Assembly (NCBI RefSeq): GCF_009917485.1 | Contig: NZ_QZDT01000004.1 | Coordinates: 114,852 to 178,851 of the forward strand | DNA length: 64,000 bases | Reading direction: 5' to 3' | DNA from: Parablautia muri | GTDB taxonomy: Bacteria > Bacillota > Clostridia > Lachnospirales > Lachnospiraceae | Part shown: piece by piece, positions 36,060 to 43,923 of the stretch | Position numbering within the stretch: the first letter of the stretch is position 1 | Layout: each line of letters begins with the position of its first letter | Notes under the pieces: model-generated | The model's database searches: none | What the model saw: the letters and a program-made list of their open reading frames with translations, nothing else | What the model was told of the DNA's origin: nothing | Made by a program: the position numbers and the translations under genes

Positions 36060-37466
36060 ATGAAAAATATGACATTGGACAATGTTGCAAAAGCCTGTGG
36101 GGGTGCTTTACACCTGCCGGAGGGTGGGCATAGAAAAGAGGACTTTCAGGAAGCCTCCTGCGTGGTGATTGATTCTCGAAAGATAGAGCCGGGAGGCATT
36201 TTTATTGCTACAAAAGGTGAGAAAGTGGATGGCCACAGATTTATAGGGCAGGTGACGGAAGGAGGGGCGTTAGGTGTTGTATGTGAAAGAGAAGAAAAAG
36301 ACTGCCCTGTGCCATATATTCTGGTGAAGGATTCCTTTCAGGCACTAAAGGATATTGCAGAGTTTTACAGAAGACAGCTTTCTGTAAAGGTGGTGGGGGT
36401 TACCGGCAGTGTGGGAAAGACCAGCACGAAAGAATTTATAGCCTCTGTGCTTTCAGCCAGGTATCGGGTGCTAAAAACATCAGGGAATTTTAATAATGAG
36501 ATCGGCCTTCCATTGACGGTCCTTTCTATCAGACAGGAGCATGAGATTGCGGTTCTTGAAATGGGAATCAGCGATTTTGGAGAAATGCATCGTTTAAGCA
36601 AAATTGCGAAACCGGATATCTGTGTACTTACAAATATCGGGCAGTCCCATTTGGAAAAGTTGGGAAGCCGGGAGGGTATTTTAAAGGCAAAATCAGAAAT
36701 TTTTGACTATATGAATTCGGAAGGCTATGTGTTTGTCAATGGGGATGATGACATGCTCCGCCACATAAAAAAGAAAGGAAATCATGAACCGATTCATTTT
36801 GGATTAAAGCCTGAAAATGAAATTTTTGCATCAGATGTGTTTGACAAGGGATTGTTTGGTTCTCAGGCGGTCATCCATGCGAATCTTGAAGTTTTCCAGG
36901 TGGAGATTCCTCTGCCGGGAATTCATATGGTTTTGAATGCACTGGCGGCAGCTGGTGTGGGAATGCAGTTAGGACTTACGGCGGAGGATGTGAAACAGGG
37001 AATTGCCAATGTGGAAGCAGTCAGGGGAAGAAGTAACGTGCTTTCGCTTTCTGACTGCACCCTGATTGATGACTGCTATAATGCAAACCCAGGCTCCATG
37101 CAGGCAGCAATTGATTTGCTTTCCATGGCGTCCGGTAGGAAAGTAGCAATTTTAGGGGATATGTTTGAGCTGGGGGAAGGGCAGGAACAGTTGCATGGGG
37201 ATGTAGGCGCATATGCAGTAAAGAAAAAAATAGATGTATTAATTTGTACAGGGAAACTTTCCGGACATATGTATGAGCAGGCTGTCCATACCAGAGAAGC
37301 TGCAGACGCTCAGGAAAAGAAAGAAATTTATCATTTTGCCGAAAGAGATGAAATGATTCAGATATTACCAAAGCTGCTTAAGAAAGGAGATACCATATTG
37401 GTGAAAGCATCCCACGGTATGGAATTTGAGAAAGTGGTAGAATTTTTAGTCAAAAGGGATAATTGA
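36060..37466 (+). CDS. murF: UDP-N-acetylmuramoyl-tripeptide--D-alanyl-D-alanine ligase MurF
   Basis: This 468-residue cytoplasmic ligase adds D-Ala-D-Ala to the UDP-MurNAc-tripeptide. The ATP loop VTGSVGKTSTKEF lies near residue 107, with TSGNFNNEIGLPLT, LEMGISDFGEM and the C-terminal DDCYNANPGSMQAAI and KASHGMEFEKVV blocks. ATG 36060 is preferred over ATG 36048, which lies within one base of AAAGGAG. The preferred start has a rather long 13-base spacing, so the start is uncertain by four codons. Confidence 0.92.
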   Translation: MKNMTLDNVAKACGGALHLPEGGHRKEDFQEASCVVIDSRKIEPGGIFIATKGEKVDGHRFIGQVTEGGALGVVCEREEKDCPVPYILVKDSFQALKDIAEFYRRQLSVKVVGVTGSVGKTSTKEFIASVLSARYRVLKTSGNFNNEIGLPLTVLSIRQEHEIAVLEMGISDFGEMHRLSKIAKPDICVLTNIGQSHLEKLGSREGILKAKSEIFDYMNSEGYVFVNGDDDMLRHIKKKGNHEPIHFGLKPENEIFASDVFDKGLFGSQAVIHANLEVFQVEIPLPGIHMVLNALAAAGVGMQLGLTAEDVKQGIANVEAVRGRSNVLSLSDCTLIDDCYNANPGSMQAAIDLLSMASGRKVAILGDMFELGEGQEQLHGDVGAYAVKKKIDVLICTGKLSGHMYEQAVHTREAADAQEKKEIYHFAERDEMIQILPKLLKKGDTILVKASHGMEFEKVVEFLVKRDN

Positions 37467-37490
37467 CTAACCGTTAACAAAGTGTATAAT
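37463..37490 (+). promoter_or_regulatory. Promoter before the YczE-like gene
   Basis: TTGACT (37463-37468) and TATAAT (37485-37490) are separated by 16 bases. The -35 overlaps the murF stop codon. Two direct repeats lie just downstream. Confidence 0.65.
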
Positions 37491-37497
37491 ACAAGGT

Positions 37498-37523
37498 GTA
37501 TCTATACAGAGCGTATCTATACA
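37498..37523 (+). promoter_or_regulatory. Two direct repeats GTATCTATACA
   Basis: Identical 11-mers at 37498-37508 and 37513-37523 start 15 bases apart, at about +1 to +27 of the transcript predicted from the promoter upstream. They could be paired repressor sites or leader sequence. Confidence 0.4.
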
Positions 37524-37586
37524 AAATATATCACACAAAATGTACCATAAAAAAGTACGAACTCTAAAGAAAAGAAGGAAAATGAA

Positions 37587-38240
37587 ATGAAAATGAAACT
37601 CCCGGACAAATTTCGTCCACGTATCATTATGACCATTCTTGGTGTAGTTCTATGCGCCATTGCCGTAGGCTTTTTTAAATGCTCTGCTTTTGGTGTGGAT
37701 CCTTTTCAGTGCTTTGCTCAGGGAAGTTGGGCAAGGTTCATGGGTGGAATATCCTATGGGACATACTATGCAGGTATCTGTTTTTTGATGTTGATTGTGG
37801 ATTTGTTTTTGGATAAACACTACATAGGAATTGCTACTTTTATTAATATGTTCCTTACCGGCTATATTGCCGATTTTTCGCGGATTGTTATTGAACGTAT
37901 GCTCCCGGACCCTTCTATGGCAGTTCGGATGATTATGCTGATTATCGCTGTAGCGCTTATGTGTTTTGCGTCCTCTTTGTATATGACTTCTGATTTGGGC
38001 GTTTCCGTTTACGATGCTATCCCCATCATTATTTCTAACCGGAGTAAAAAGCCTTTCCGTTTTTGCCGGATTGGCTGTGACTTAATCTGTGTAATCATTG
38101 GAGCATTGTGTGGACTGCTTCCTGGCATCGGAACGCTCATCACGGCCTTCTTCATGGGACCTTTAATAGACTTTTTTAATATTCATTTTTCACGGCCTTT
38201 GCTATATGGAAAAGAGAATGTGTCAAAATCATCAAAGTAA
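37587..38240 (+). CDS. YczE/YitT-type integral membrane protein
   Basis: This 217-residue protein has five or six hydrophobic segments. The family pattern includes AIAVGFFKCSAFGVDPFQCF near residue 22, an internal repeat with SDLGVSVYDAIPIII near residue 132, and FFMGPLIDFF near the end. Members are membrane proteins of unknown transport function. AAGGAAAATGAA precedes the ATG. It has its own promoter and a strong terminator. Confidence 0.8.
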   Translation: MKMKLPDKFRPRIIMTILGVVLCAIAVGFFKCSAFGVDPFQCFAQGSWARFMGGISYGTYYAGICFLMLIVDLFLDKHYIGIATFINMFLTGYIADFSRIVIERMLPDPSMAVRMIMLIIAVALMCFASSLYMTSDLGVSVYDAIPIIISNRSKKPFRFCRIGCDLICVIIGALCGLLPGIGTLITAFFMGPLIDFFNIHFSRPLLYGKENVSKSSK

Positions 38241-38257
38241 TGAATATGACAGTAAGA

Positions 38258-38300
38258 AAGCAGGGAAGAAATTTATTGCTATGATTTCTTCCCTGCTTTT
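38258..38300. terminator. Bidirectional terminator
   Basis: AAGCAGGGAAGAAAT (38258-38272) and ATTTCTTCCCTGCTT (38284-38298) form a perfect 15-bp stem with an 11-base loop, followed by TTTT. It lies between the YczE-like gene and the convergent acyltransferase gene, so it may serve both. Confidence 0.92.
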
Positions 38301-38315
38301 CATATGTGTTTTGAT

Positions 38316-39077
38316 TTATTGGGATAAAGCGTCTGTTTTACAACAAATCTCATCTTTAATCTTAAAATAGGTATCTTCAATTATATTTTGTGTATAAGCG
38401 CCGATTTTCTTTTGATCTGCTCGAGGCAAATCTTTTATATAAATAGGCTTGCCATACTCTAAAATTACATTTGTCTTTTTAATTTTTGGAAGATGGTCCT
38501 CAAAAATATCACCAGAATTATAAATCGTAATGGGAACAATAGGACACCCTGCTTTGGCGGCAATTTTAAAGCTTCCCTCGTGGAATTCCATAAAAGTATG
38601 ATTCACCTTGTTTCTGGTACCCTCCGGAAAAATACAGATAGAAATACCGGATTTTACCTTGTCGATTGCAGTTAAAATAATCTTAAGCCCCTGTTTTAAG
38701 TCGTTCCGGTCTAAAAACAGACAGTGAAGATTACGCATCCAGTTTACCAGAAGAGGCCATTTGAGCATCTCTCTTTTGGCAATATATCCCGTAGGTCTTG
38801 GCACCCGCACATAAGTAATCAAAATATCAAAGTAACTTCTATGATTTCCGATATATAAAACAGGTTCATCCTTCGGTACATTTTCTTCTCCCCTTACAAT
38901 AATATGCGTTCCGGCAAAAAATAAACACACGCGAAATGCCCACTTTACAATGGCAAGAGAGCTCTTATTTTTCAAATCCATATTATACCTGCCGATAATC
39001 CACTCAGCAATCAAAAGAGGAATACTGAAAACTAAAAACAAAATAACAAAGACTGCCACCAAAATAAGTCGAATCAT
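38316..39077 (-). CDS. plsC: 1-acyl-sn-glycerol-3-phosphate acyltransferase (PlsC family)
   Basis: This 253-residue membrane enzyme acylates lysophosphatidic acid to phosphatidic acid. It has an N-terminal hydrophobic segment (about 3-25), the catalytic NHRSYFD motif (HX4D) near residue 77, and the substrate motif FPEGTR near residue 149. ATG 39077 gives a normal N-terminus; ATG 39089 sits inside the AGGAAGGG ribosome site, so the start is uncertain by four codons. It may also be a related lysophospholipid acyltransferase. Confidence 0.88.
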   Translation of the reverse strand: MIRLILVAVFVILFLVFSIPLLIAEWIIGRYNMDLKNKSSLAIVKWAFRVCLFFAGTHIIVRGEENVPKDEPVLYIGNHRSYFDILITYVRVPRPTGYIAKREMLKWPLLVNWMRNLHCLFLDRNDLKQGLKIILTAIDKVKSGISICIFPEGTRNKVNHTFMEFHEGSFKIAAKAGCPIVPITIYNSGDIFEDHLPKIKKTNVILEYGKPIYIKDLPRADQKKIGAYTQNIIEDTYFKIKDEICCKTDALSQ

Positions 39078-39122
39078 ACAAATAACCATACCCTTCCTGC
39101 CGAAACTTTCAAACAAAACATT

Positions 39123-39138
39123 CCTTCCAATTGGAAGG
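39123..39138. promoter_or_regulatory. 16-bp palindrome in the plsC leader
   Basis: CCTTCCAATTGGAAGG is a perfect palindrome about 10 to 25 bases into the expected plsC transcript, between the promoter and the ribosome site. This position suits a repressor site. With no loop it would form a poor RNA hairpin. Confidence 0.45.
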
Positions 39139-39154
39139 CTGTTAAAGCATTTAT

Positions 39155-39183
39155 AGTATATAGTATGAGACTAATTTTGGCAA
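39155..39183 (-). promoter_or_regulatory. Promoter of the plsC gene
   Basis: On the minus strand TTGCCA (39183-39178) and TATACT (39160-39155) are separated by exactly 17 bases. Confidence 0.7.
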
Positions 39184-39235
39184 TAGGTGTTATTTGCACC
39201 CAAAGGCAATCCATAACGAACCTCACATGAATATC

Positions 39236-39264
39236 TGGACTTCATATGGAAACTCTGATAAAAT
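39236..39264 (+). promoter_or_regulatory. Promoter of the glycosyltransferase gene
   Basis: TGGACT (39236-39241) and TAAAAT (39259-39264) are separated by 17 bases, with TGA before the -10 giving an extended -10. The start site is about 40 bases before the start codon. Confidence 0.6.
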
Positions 39265-39309
39265 AGCAAAGTAACGAACACCACATAAAACAGGAAGAGG
39301 AACACATAA

Positions 39310-40263
39310 ATGGACAAAATTGCGGTTTTAATCCCATGCTATAATGAAGAAAAGACGATTGCCAAGGTAATTAGGGACACCAAGGCGGCCCTGCCGGAAG
39401 CAGTTGTTTATGTATATGATAATAATTCCACTGACCAAACCGCAGAGCTTGCCCGGCAGCAGGGAGCGATAGTGCGCTATGAATATATGCAGGGCAAAGG
39501 AAATGTAATCCGGCGGATGTTCCGTGAAATAGATGCCCGGTGCTATATCATGGTAGATGGAGATGACACCTATCCTATGGAGTTTGCACCAAAGATGGTG
39601 GACAAGGTGCTCTGCCATAATGCGGATATGGTGGTGGGCGACCGTTTGTCTTCCACATATTTTGAAGAAAATAAACGACCTTTCCACAATATAGGAAATT
39701 CCATGGTGAAAGCCAGTATTAATCATTTATTTGGCAGCGAAGTAAAAGATATTATGACCGGATTTCGGGCTTTCAGTTATGGATTTGTTAAGACCTTCCC
39801 GGTTTTATCAAAAGGCTTTGAGATTGAGACAGAAATGACCATACATGCAGTTTATAATCATATGCAGATTGATAATGTGATTGTGGACTATAGAGACAGG
39901 CCGGAGGGAAGTGTATCTAAGCTCAATACCTATGTGGATGGATTTCGCGTACTGGGCACTATTTTCCGGCTCTATCGGGATTATAAACCTTTTGGATTTT
40001 TCAGCCTTCTGGCAGTTTTGCTGGCGATAATTGCAATCCTGTTTTTTATCCCGGTGCTTTTAGGATTTCTGGAAACCGGACTGGTGCTTAAGTTCCCTAC
40101 ATTGATTGTCTGCGGTTTTGTCATGATGGCGGCAATTCAATCCTTTTTTGCCGGTCTGATTCTTTCCAATATGGCAACAAAAAGCAGGAGGGATTTTGAA
40201 TATCGCTTTTCGCAGGTTTGTAAGGAGGAAAGATGCAAGCAGGGGGAGGAACCTTGCAGATGA
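39310..40263 (+). CDS. Family 2 glycosyltransferase, polyprenol-phosphate type
   Basis: This 317-residue membrane-bound enzyme has a GT-A catalytic domain (about 1-220): LIPCYNEEKTIAKVI, YVYDNNSTDQT, and the metal-binding DGDDTYP (DXD-like). Two hydrophobic segments follow at about 230-250 and 262-288. It resembles DPM1/GtrB-like transferases that put a sugar on undecaprenyl phosphate. MTGFRAFSYGF is a typical acceptor-loop motif. The sugar is unknown. It has its own promoter and terminator. Confidence 0.85.
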   Translation: MDKIAVLIPCYNEEKTIAKVIRDTKAALPEAVVYVYDNNSTDQTAELARQQGAIVRYEYMQGKGNVIRRMFREIDARCYIMVDGDDTYPMEFAPKMVDKVLCHNADMVVGDRLSSTYFEENKRPFHNIGNSMVKASINHLFGSEVKDIMTGFRAFSYGFVKTFPVLSKGFEIETEMTIHAVYNHMQIDNVIVDYRDRPEGSVSKLNTYVDGFRVLGTIFRLYRDYKPFGFFSLLAVLLAIIAILFFIPVLLGFLETGLVLKFPTLIVCGFVMMAAIQSFFAGLILSNMATKSRRDFEYRFSQVCKEERCKQGEEPCR

Positions 40264-40283
40264 TAAAGACAAAATGCGGATAA

Positions 40284-40322
40284 AAACCCCAGAAATTCTT
40301 TCTAAGAATTTCTGGGGTTTAT
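40284..40322. terminator. Bidirectional terminator
   Basis: AAACCCCAGAAATTCTT (40284-40300) and its complement (40304-40320) form a perfect 17-bp stem with a three-base loop. It is flanked by A and T runs and lies between the glycosyltransferase and the convergent prs gene. Confidence 0.92.
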
Positions 40323-40369
40323 TATCTGAAAAGAACAAAGACCGGTAAAAGCAGGAACTAGGATTAAGA

Positions 40370-41560
40370 TTAATTGATGCTCTCATTAGCCTTATATTTA
40401 GCCACTACCCGCTGGATGCGTTCATTGGGATTCAGCAGGTCGCTAATTGAGGCATCGTGGTTCAAGGTATCAATGATATATGCAATATATTTACTCATAT
40501 CGCAGTCGATATACCACTCTCGCTCAAGCAATTCTGCAGGCTGGTAAATTAAATTGGTAGTCAGAACCTTATCAATAATACCATTTTCATATGCCTTGTC
40601 AAACCGCTCAAAGCCTTTGGTAAACAGGCCGAAGGTAGCGCATATAAATATTTTACGGGCTTTACGCTCCTTTAAGGCTGTTGCAACCTCCAAAACGCTC
40701 TCCCCGGAAGAAATCATATCGTCAATGACAACCATATCCTTTCCGGCAACATCGGAACCTAAAAATTCATGGGCAACAATTGGATTGCGGCCATCTACAA
40801 TACGGGTGTAGTCTCTCCTTTTATAAAACATACCCATATCCAGACCAAGCACATTGGCCATGTATATAGCACGTGTCATACCGCCTTCATCCGGGCTGAT
40901 TACCATCATATGGCCTACGTCAATGTTAAGGCCTTTTACATGTTTTAGCAGGCCTTTGATAAACTGATAGGTAGGCTGAACGGTTTCAAAACCGTGCAGA
41001 GGAATTGCATTTTGTACCCTTGGATCATGGGCATCAAAGGTAATGATATTATCTACGCCCATATGTACCATTTCCTGAAGGGCAAGGGCACAGTCAAGAG
41101 ATTCTCTGGCAGTTCTTTTATGCTGTCTGCTCTCGTACAGGTATGGCATGATGACGGTGATACGCCTTGCCTTTCCGCCTACGGCAGCAATAATTCGTTT
41201 TAAATCCTGATAATGATCATCAGGAGACATGTGATTTTCATGCCCGCACATATAATAAGTCAGGCTGTAATTCGCAACATCTACAAGAAGGTAGAGGTCG
41301 CTTCCCCTTACGGATTCTAAAATCATTCCCTTAGCCTCTCCGGAGCCAAAGCGGGGCACCTGGGCTTTTAAGATGTAGGAATCCCGCTGATAGCCGGCAA
41401 AGGCAAGGCTTGTCTTGTGCTCGCTCTCGCGGACCGTACGCCATTTTACCAGATAATCATCCACCTTTTGACCAAGAGCTTTACATCCTTCTAAAGGGAT
41501 AATTCCAAGGGAACCTACAGGTATCGTTTCCAAATTTCTTGTTTCCTCACGCTGAGCCAT
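40370..41560 (-). CDS. prs: Ribose-phosphate pyrophosphokinase (PRPP synthetase)
   Basis: This 396-residue enzyme makes PRPP from ribose-5-phosphate and ATP for nucleotide, His and Trp synthesis. The PRPP loop is VVIDDMISSGES near residue 275, and the ATP-site regions include VIMPYLYESRQHKRTARES and NIITFDAHDPRVQ. It is about 80 residues longer than the usual 315-residue form, with an extended N-terminus and internal inserts. ATG 41560 is used since GAGGT lies eight bases upstream. It follows dnaI by eight bases, an unusual coupling of replication and nucleotide supply genes. Confidence 0.9.
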   Translation of the reverse strand: MAQREETRNLETIPVGSLGIIPLEGCKALGQKVDDYLVKWRTVRESEHKTSLAFAGYQRDSYILKAQVPRFGSGEAKGMILESVRGSDLYLLVDVANYSLTYYMCGHENHMSPDDHYQDLKRIIAAVGGKARRITVIMPYLYESRQHKRTARESLDCALALQEMVHMGVDNIITFDAHDPRVQNAIPLHGFETVQPTYQFIKGLLKHVKGLNIDVGHMMVISPDEGGMTRAIYMANVLGLDMGMFYKRRDYTRIVDGRNPIVAHEFLGSDVAGKDMVVIDDMISSGESVLEVATALKERKARKIFICATFGLFTKGFERFDKAYENGIIDKVLTTNLIYQPAELLEREWYIDCDMSKYIAYIIDTLNHDASISDLLNPNERIQRVVAKYKANESIN

Positions 41561-41568
41561 ATGGTACC

Positions 41569-42540
41569 TCACTTTCTGTTTTGAAGTCGCTTTTTTAGCA
41601 TTCTAATATCTGTTCCAGTGAATTTACAAATAGTATATTGGTTAGTTACTCGGGAAAAAACCCGGTCTGAGTAACGATTCCGCAAGTCCTCTAAGGATAA
41701 GTTGGTTGAAATAATAGTGGATTTTTTGTTTAGATGCCGTTGATTTAACAAGGAGAAAAACACGGAAACGGCAACATTGTTGGTGTATTCAGTTCCAAGG
41801 TCATCGATGATGAGCAGATCACAACCATATAAATCTTCATGGAAGCTGACAATATCATCTTTATTTTTATAATCGAACATATTTCTGGATAGAGTTTCAA
41901 AGAGTCCGGCGGCGCTGAAGTAAATAACGGAATGTCCGCTTTCGATCAGTTCCCTGGCAATGCAGCCGGATAGAAAAGATTTGCCTGTACCTACTGTACC
42001 ATAAAAGAATAAATTATGATAGTCTGAATCAAAAGTTTTAATAAAGTTTTTGCATGCCCTTACAGCATTTTGAAAGCGCTGTAAATCATCGCCCTGATAA
42101 TAGTCATAGGAAAGAGTGCTGAAATTTTCTTTCTCTAGCTGTTCCCGAATGCCGGACTGCTCATATAGAAGGTCGATGATGGCCTGCTTAAAACAGTGGC
42201 ATTTGGATCCGTCTATATAGCCGGTATCCATACAGTCAGGACAATGATAGACAGGCGTAAGATAATCAGCCGGATAGCCCGCTTCCTGAAGAAGCTGCTG
42301 CTTCTTGGCGGAAAGAGAGCTTATGGAAGCATGCAAATCTTCCAAGGCATTTTCATCTCCGCTAAGGAGCTTTTTGCCCTGGGATACGGAGATGGAGGCG
42401 ATGGATTCGCAGAGAGCGCGATAACCCGTTACACGGGCATATACCTCTGCTGTTCGAGCTTCCACAAGATGACGGGCAGATGTTTGTCTGTCCTCATATT
42501 CACGCATGATAGTTTCATATTGGGAGTTACTAAGCGCCAC
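41569..42540 (-). CDS. dnaI: Helicase loader DnaI/DnaC-like ATPase
   Basis: This 323-residue AAA+ protein loads the replicative helicase. The N-terminal half has a Zn-ribbon with CPDCMDTGYIDGSKCHCF (about 102-119) for helicase binding. The ATPase domain has Walker A YGTVGTGKSF, Walker B LLIIDDLG, sensor ISTNLS and an arginine finger region SDRVFSR. It lies between dnaD and prs. The partner helicase gene dnaB/dnaC is not in the window. Confidence 0.92.
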   Translation of the reverse strand: MALSNSQYETIMREYEDRQTSARHLVEARTAEVYARVTGYRALCESIASISVSQGKKLLSGDENALEDLHASISSLSAKKQQLLQEAGYPADYLTPVYHCPDCMDTGYIDGSKCHCFKQAIIDLLYEQSGIREQLEKENFSTLSYDYYQGDDLQRFQNAVRACKNFIKTFDSDYHNLFFYGTVGTGKSFLSGCIARELIESGHSVIYFSAAGLFETLSRNMFDYKNKDDIVSFHEDLYGCDLLIIDDLGTEYTNNVAVSVFFSLLNQRHLNKKSTIISTNLSLEDLRNRYSDRVFSRVTNQYTICKFTGTDIRMLKKRLQNRK

Positions 42541-42581
42541 AGTTTTTCTCCTTTTATAATAGGGAAAGAGAAGACTTTTTA

Positions 42582-43640
42582 TTAATTGCTTAAAATTTCT
42601 TTCTCGAGCTCCTCAAAATCATATTCGCTGTGCATAAATTGGTTAAACTGATCAAGATTCTTATTTCGGGGCTTTGGCGTTATGGCCCTGCTCTTTGCAT
42701 AAGCCTCATCCAGGGCTTTAATATCAGATTTATGATGAACCTGTTTTTGATGCCAGCTAGATAAGATACTGTCAGCATATTCAAATCGGTGATTGTCCGT
42801 GGCCATGACCGTCCGGCTGCAGGCCTCAAGGATAATATCTTTTGTGAAGCCGTATGTTTTATTCCATTTAAGAATATAATCAGCCTCTGCTTTGGTAGGA
42901 ATGCCTGATTTGCCCAAAGCTTTCATAACATCATAAACGGACTTTTCATATTTTACAGCAAATTTAGCTGCCTGCTTTGGCGTGGTAATGCCCTCCTGGG
43001 CCCAGCTGATGGCAACTTTTTCTATGTAACGGAAATCCTTCTTCCCTTTGTCAACGCAGTATTGAATCAAATAGTCTATCAGATCCTCGGAAAAGTTAAG
43101 CCTGTCCGCAAAAAAGAGAATCGTTTTAATCTCGGAAGGACTTAAAGGCTTTCCAATATACTGCTCCGCAACAAAGAGAAGCTGAGCCGTTTCTTCCTTA
43201 TTCTGAAATTCCTTTAGCTGGTCAAGGCTATAGGAAGGCTTACAAAACTCAGATTTTACGTTAAGGGTCTCCTGCCTTGGAGCCTCCTGCTTGGATGGAA
43301 GCTGTACAACGGGAGCTAACGCCACCACATCGTTAGCAGAGCGTTTGGAAACATTAAGAAGACGAATCCCTGAAAGGTTCTTAGCTTCATCATATTCCAG
43401 AGCAAGGAGACGGTTCTTTTCCCAATATTTAAGAGCCCTTACAACATCCTTTTCCGTGTGGTTAAACTGATCTGCGATATCGGACACACTGGTAGAGAGA
43501 CCGGCACCCATAACACGGAGCAGATACAAATATATTTTTAACTGTGCATCGTTGGCATCCTTCATATATTCATCAATGAAAAGGTTGGACACAACGGTTA
43601 TATCGGAACAATTTTCCTGATAAATTTTAAAGCGAGTCAT
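42582..43640 (-). CDS. dnaD: DnaD-domain replication initiation protein
   Basis: This 352-residue protein starts at ATG 43640 after AGGTGG; the frame is open for 15 further codons without a ribosome site. An N-terminal winged-helix region (about 25-100) is followed by two DnaD/DnaB_2-type domains (about 150-225 and 235-310), the latter with YILKWNKTYGFTKDIILEAC. DnaD/DnaB proteins remodel the origin and recruit the loader DnaI. It is the first gene of dnaD-dnaI-prs and has six DnaA-box-like sites upstream. Confidence 0.85.
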   Translation of the reverse strand: MTRFKIYQENCSDITVVSNLFIDEYMKDANDAQLKIYLYLLRVMGAGLSTSVSDIADQFNHTEKDVVRALKYWEKNRLLALEYDEAKNLSGIRLLNVSKRSANDVVALAPVVQLPSKQEAPRQETLNVKSEFCKPSYSLDQLKEFQNKEETAQLLFVAEQYIGKPLSPSEIKTILFFADRLNFSEDLIDYLIQYCVDKGKKDFRYIEKVAISWAQEGITTPKQAAKFAVKYEKSVYDVMKALGKSGIPTKAEADYILKWNKTYGFTKDIILEACSRTVMATDNHRFEYADSILSSWHQKQVHHKSDIKALDEAYAKSRAITPKPRNKNLDQFNQFMHSEYDFEELEKEILSN

Positions 43641-43690
43641 GAGCCACCACCTGACCTCTATCTTATTTATACGAATTGAAAGCAAATTGA

Positions 43691-43719
43691 ATTATAGCAT
43701 AAGCATTCCAAAATTGAAA
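43691..43719 (-). promoter_or_regulatory. Promoter of dnaD-dnaI-prs
   Basis: On the minus strand TTTCAA (43719-43714) and TATAAT (43696-43691) are separated by 17 bases, and TGC before the -10 makes it an extended -10. The transcript would start near 43684, just before the dnaD start codon. Confidence 0.7.
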
Positions 43720-43765
43720 TAGGAAAAATTTAAGGAAGTAAGTATTTACAAGGCTTTCCGGATTT

Positions 43766-43923
43766 TGTGGAAAGTGTGGATATTGTGGAAACAAGGTGGA
43801 GCTGGGAATTTTTCATGGGAAAATGCTTGTAAAATACGGGTTATTTACATGGAAACAGGTCCAAAAAATATCCACATATTTAAAAACCATTTTTGGAGTT
43901 AAATATGTGGAAAATGTGGATAA
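43766..43923. promoter_or_regulatory. Cluster of six DnaA-box-like 9-mers
   Basis: Relative to TGTGGATAA (reverse of TTATCCACA), sites lie at 43766 (7/9), 43775 (8/9), 43784 (7/9), 43868 (opposite strand, 8/9), 43906 (8/9) and 43915 (9/9). The first three abut exactly, as do the last two. They fill the gap between the murC stop and the dnaD promoter, starting 47 bases upstream of its -35. The pattern suggests DnaA-dependent control of the helicase-loader operon or a DnaA titration site. Confidence 0.65.

Noticed and set aside
43766..43923. Replication origin
   Set aside because: The DnaA-box cluster has no dnaA or dnaN neighbour and only a short AT-rich stretch. A regulatory or titration role is more likely.
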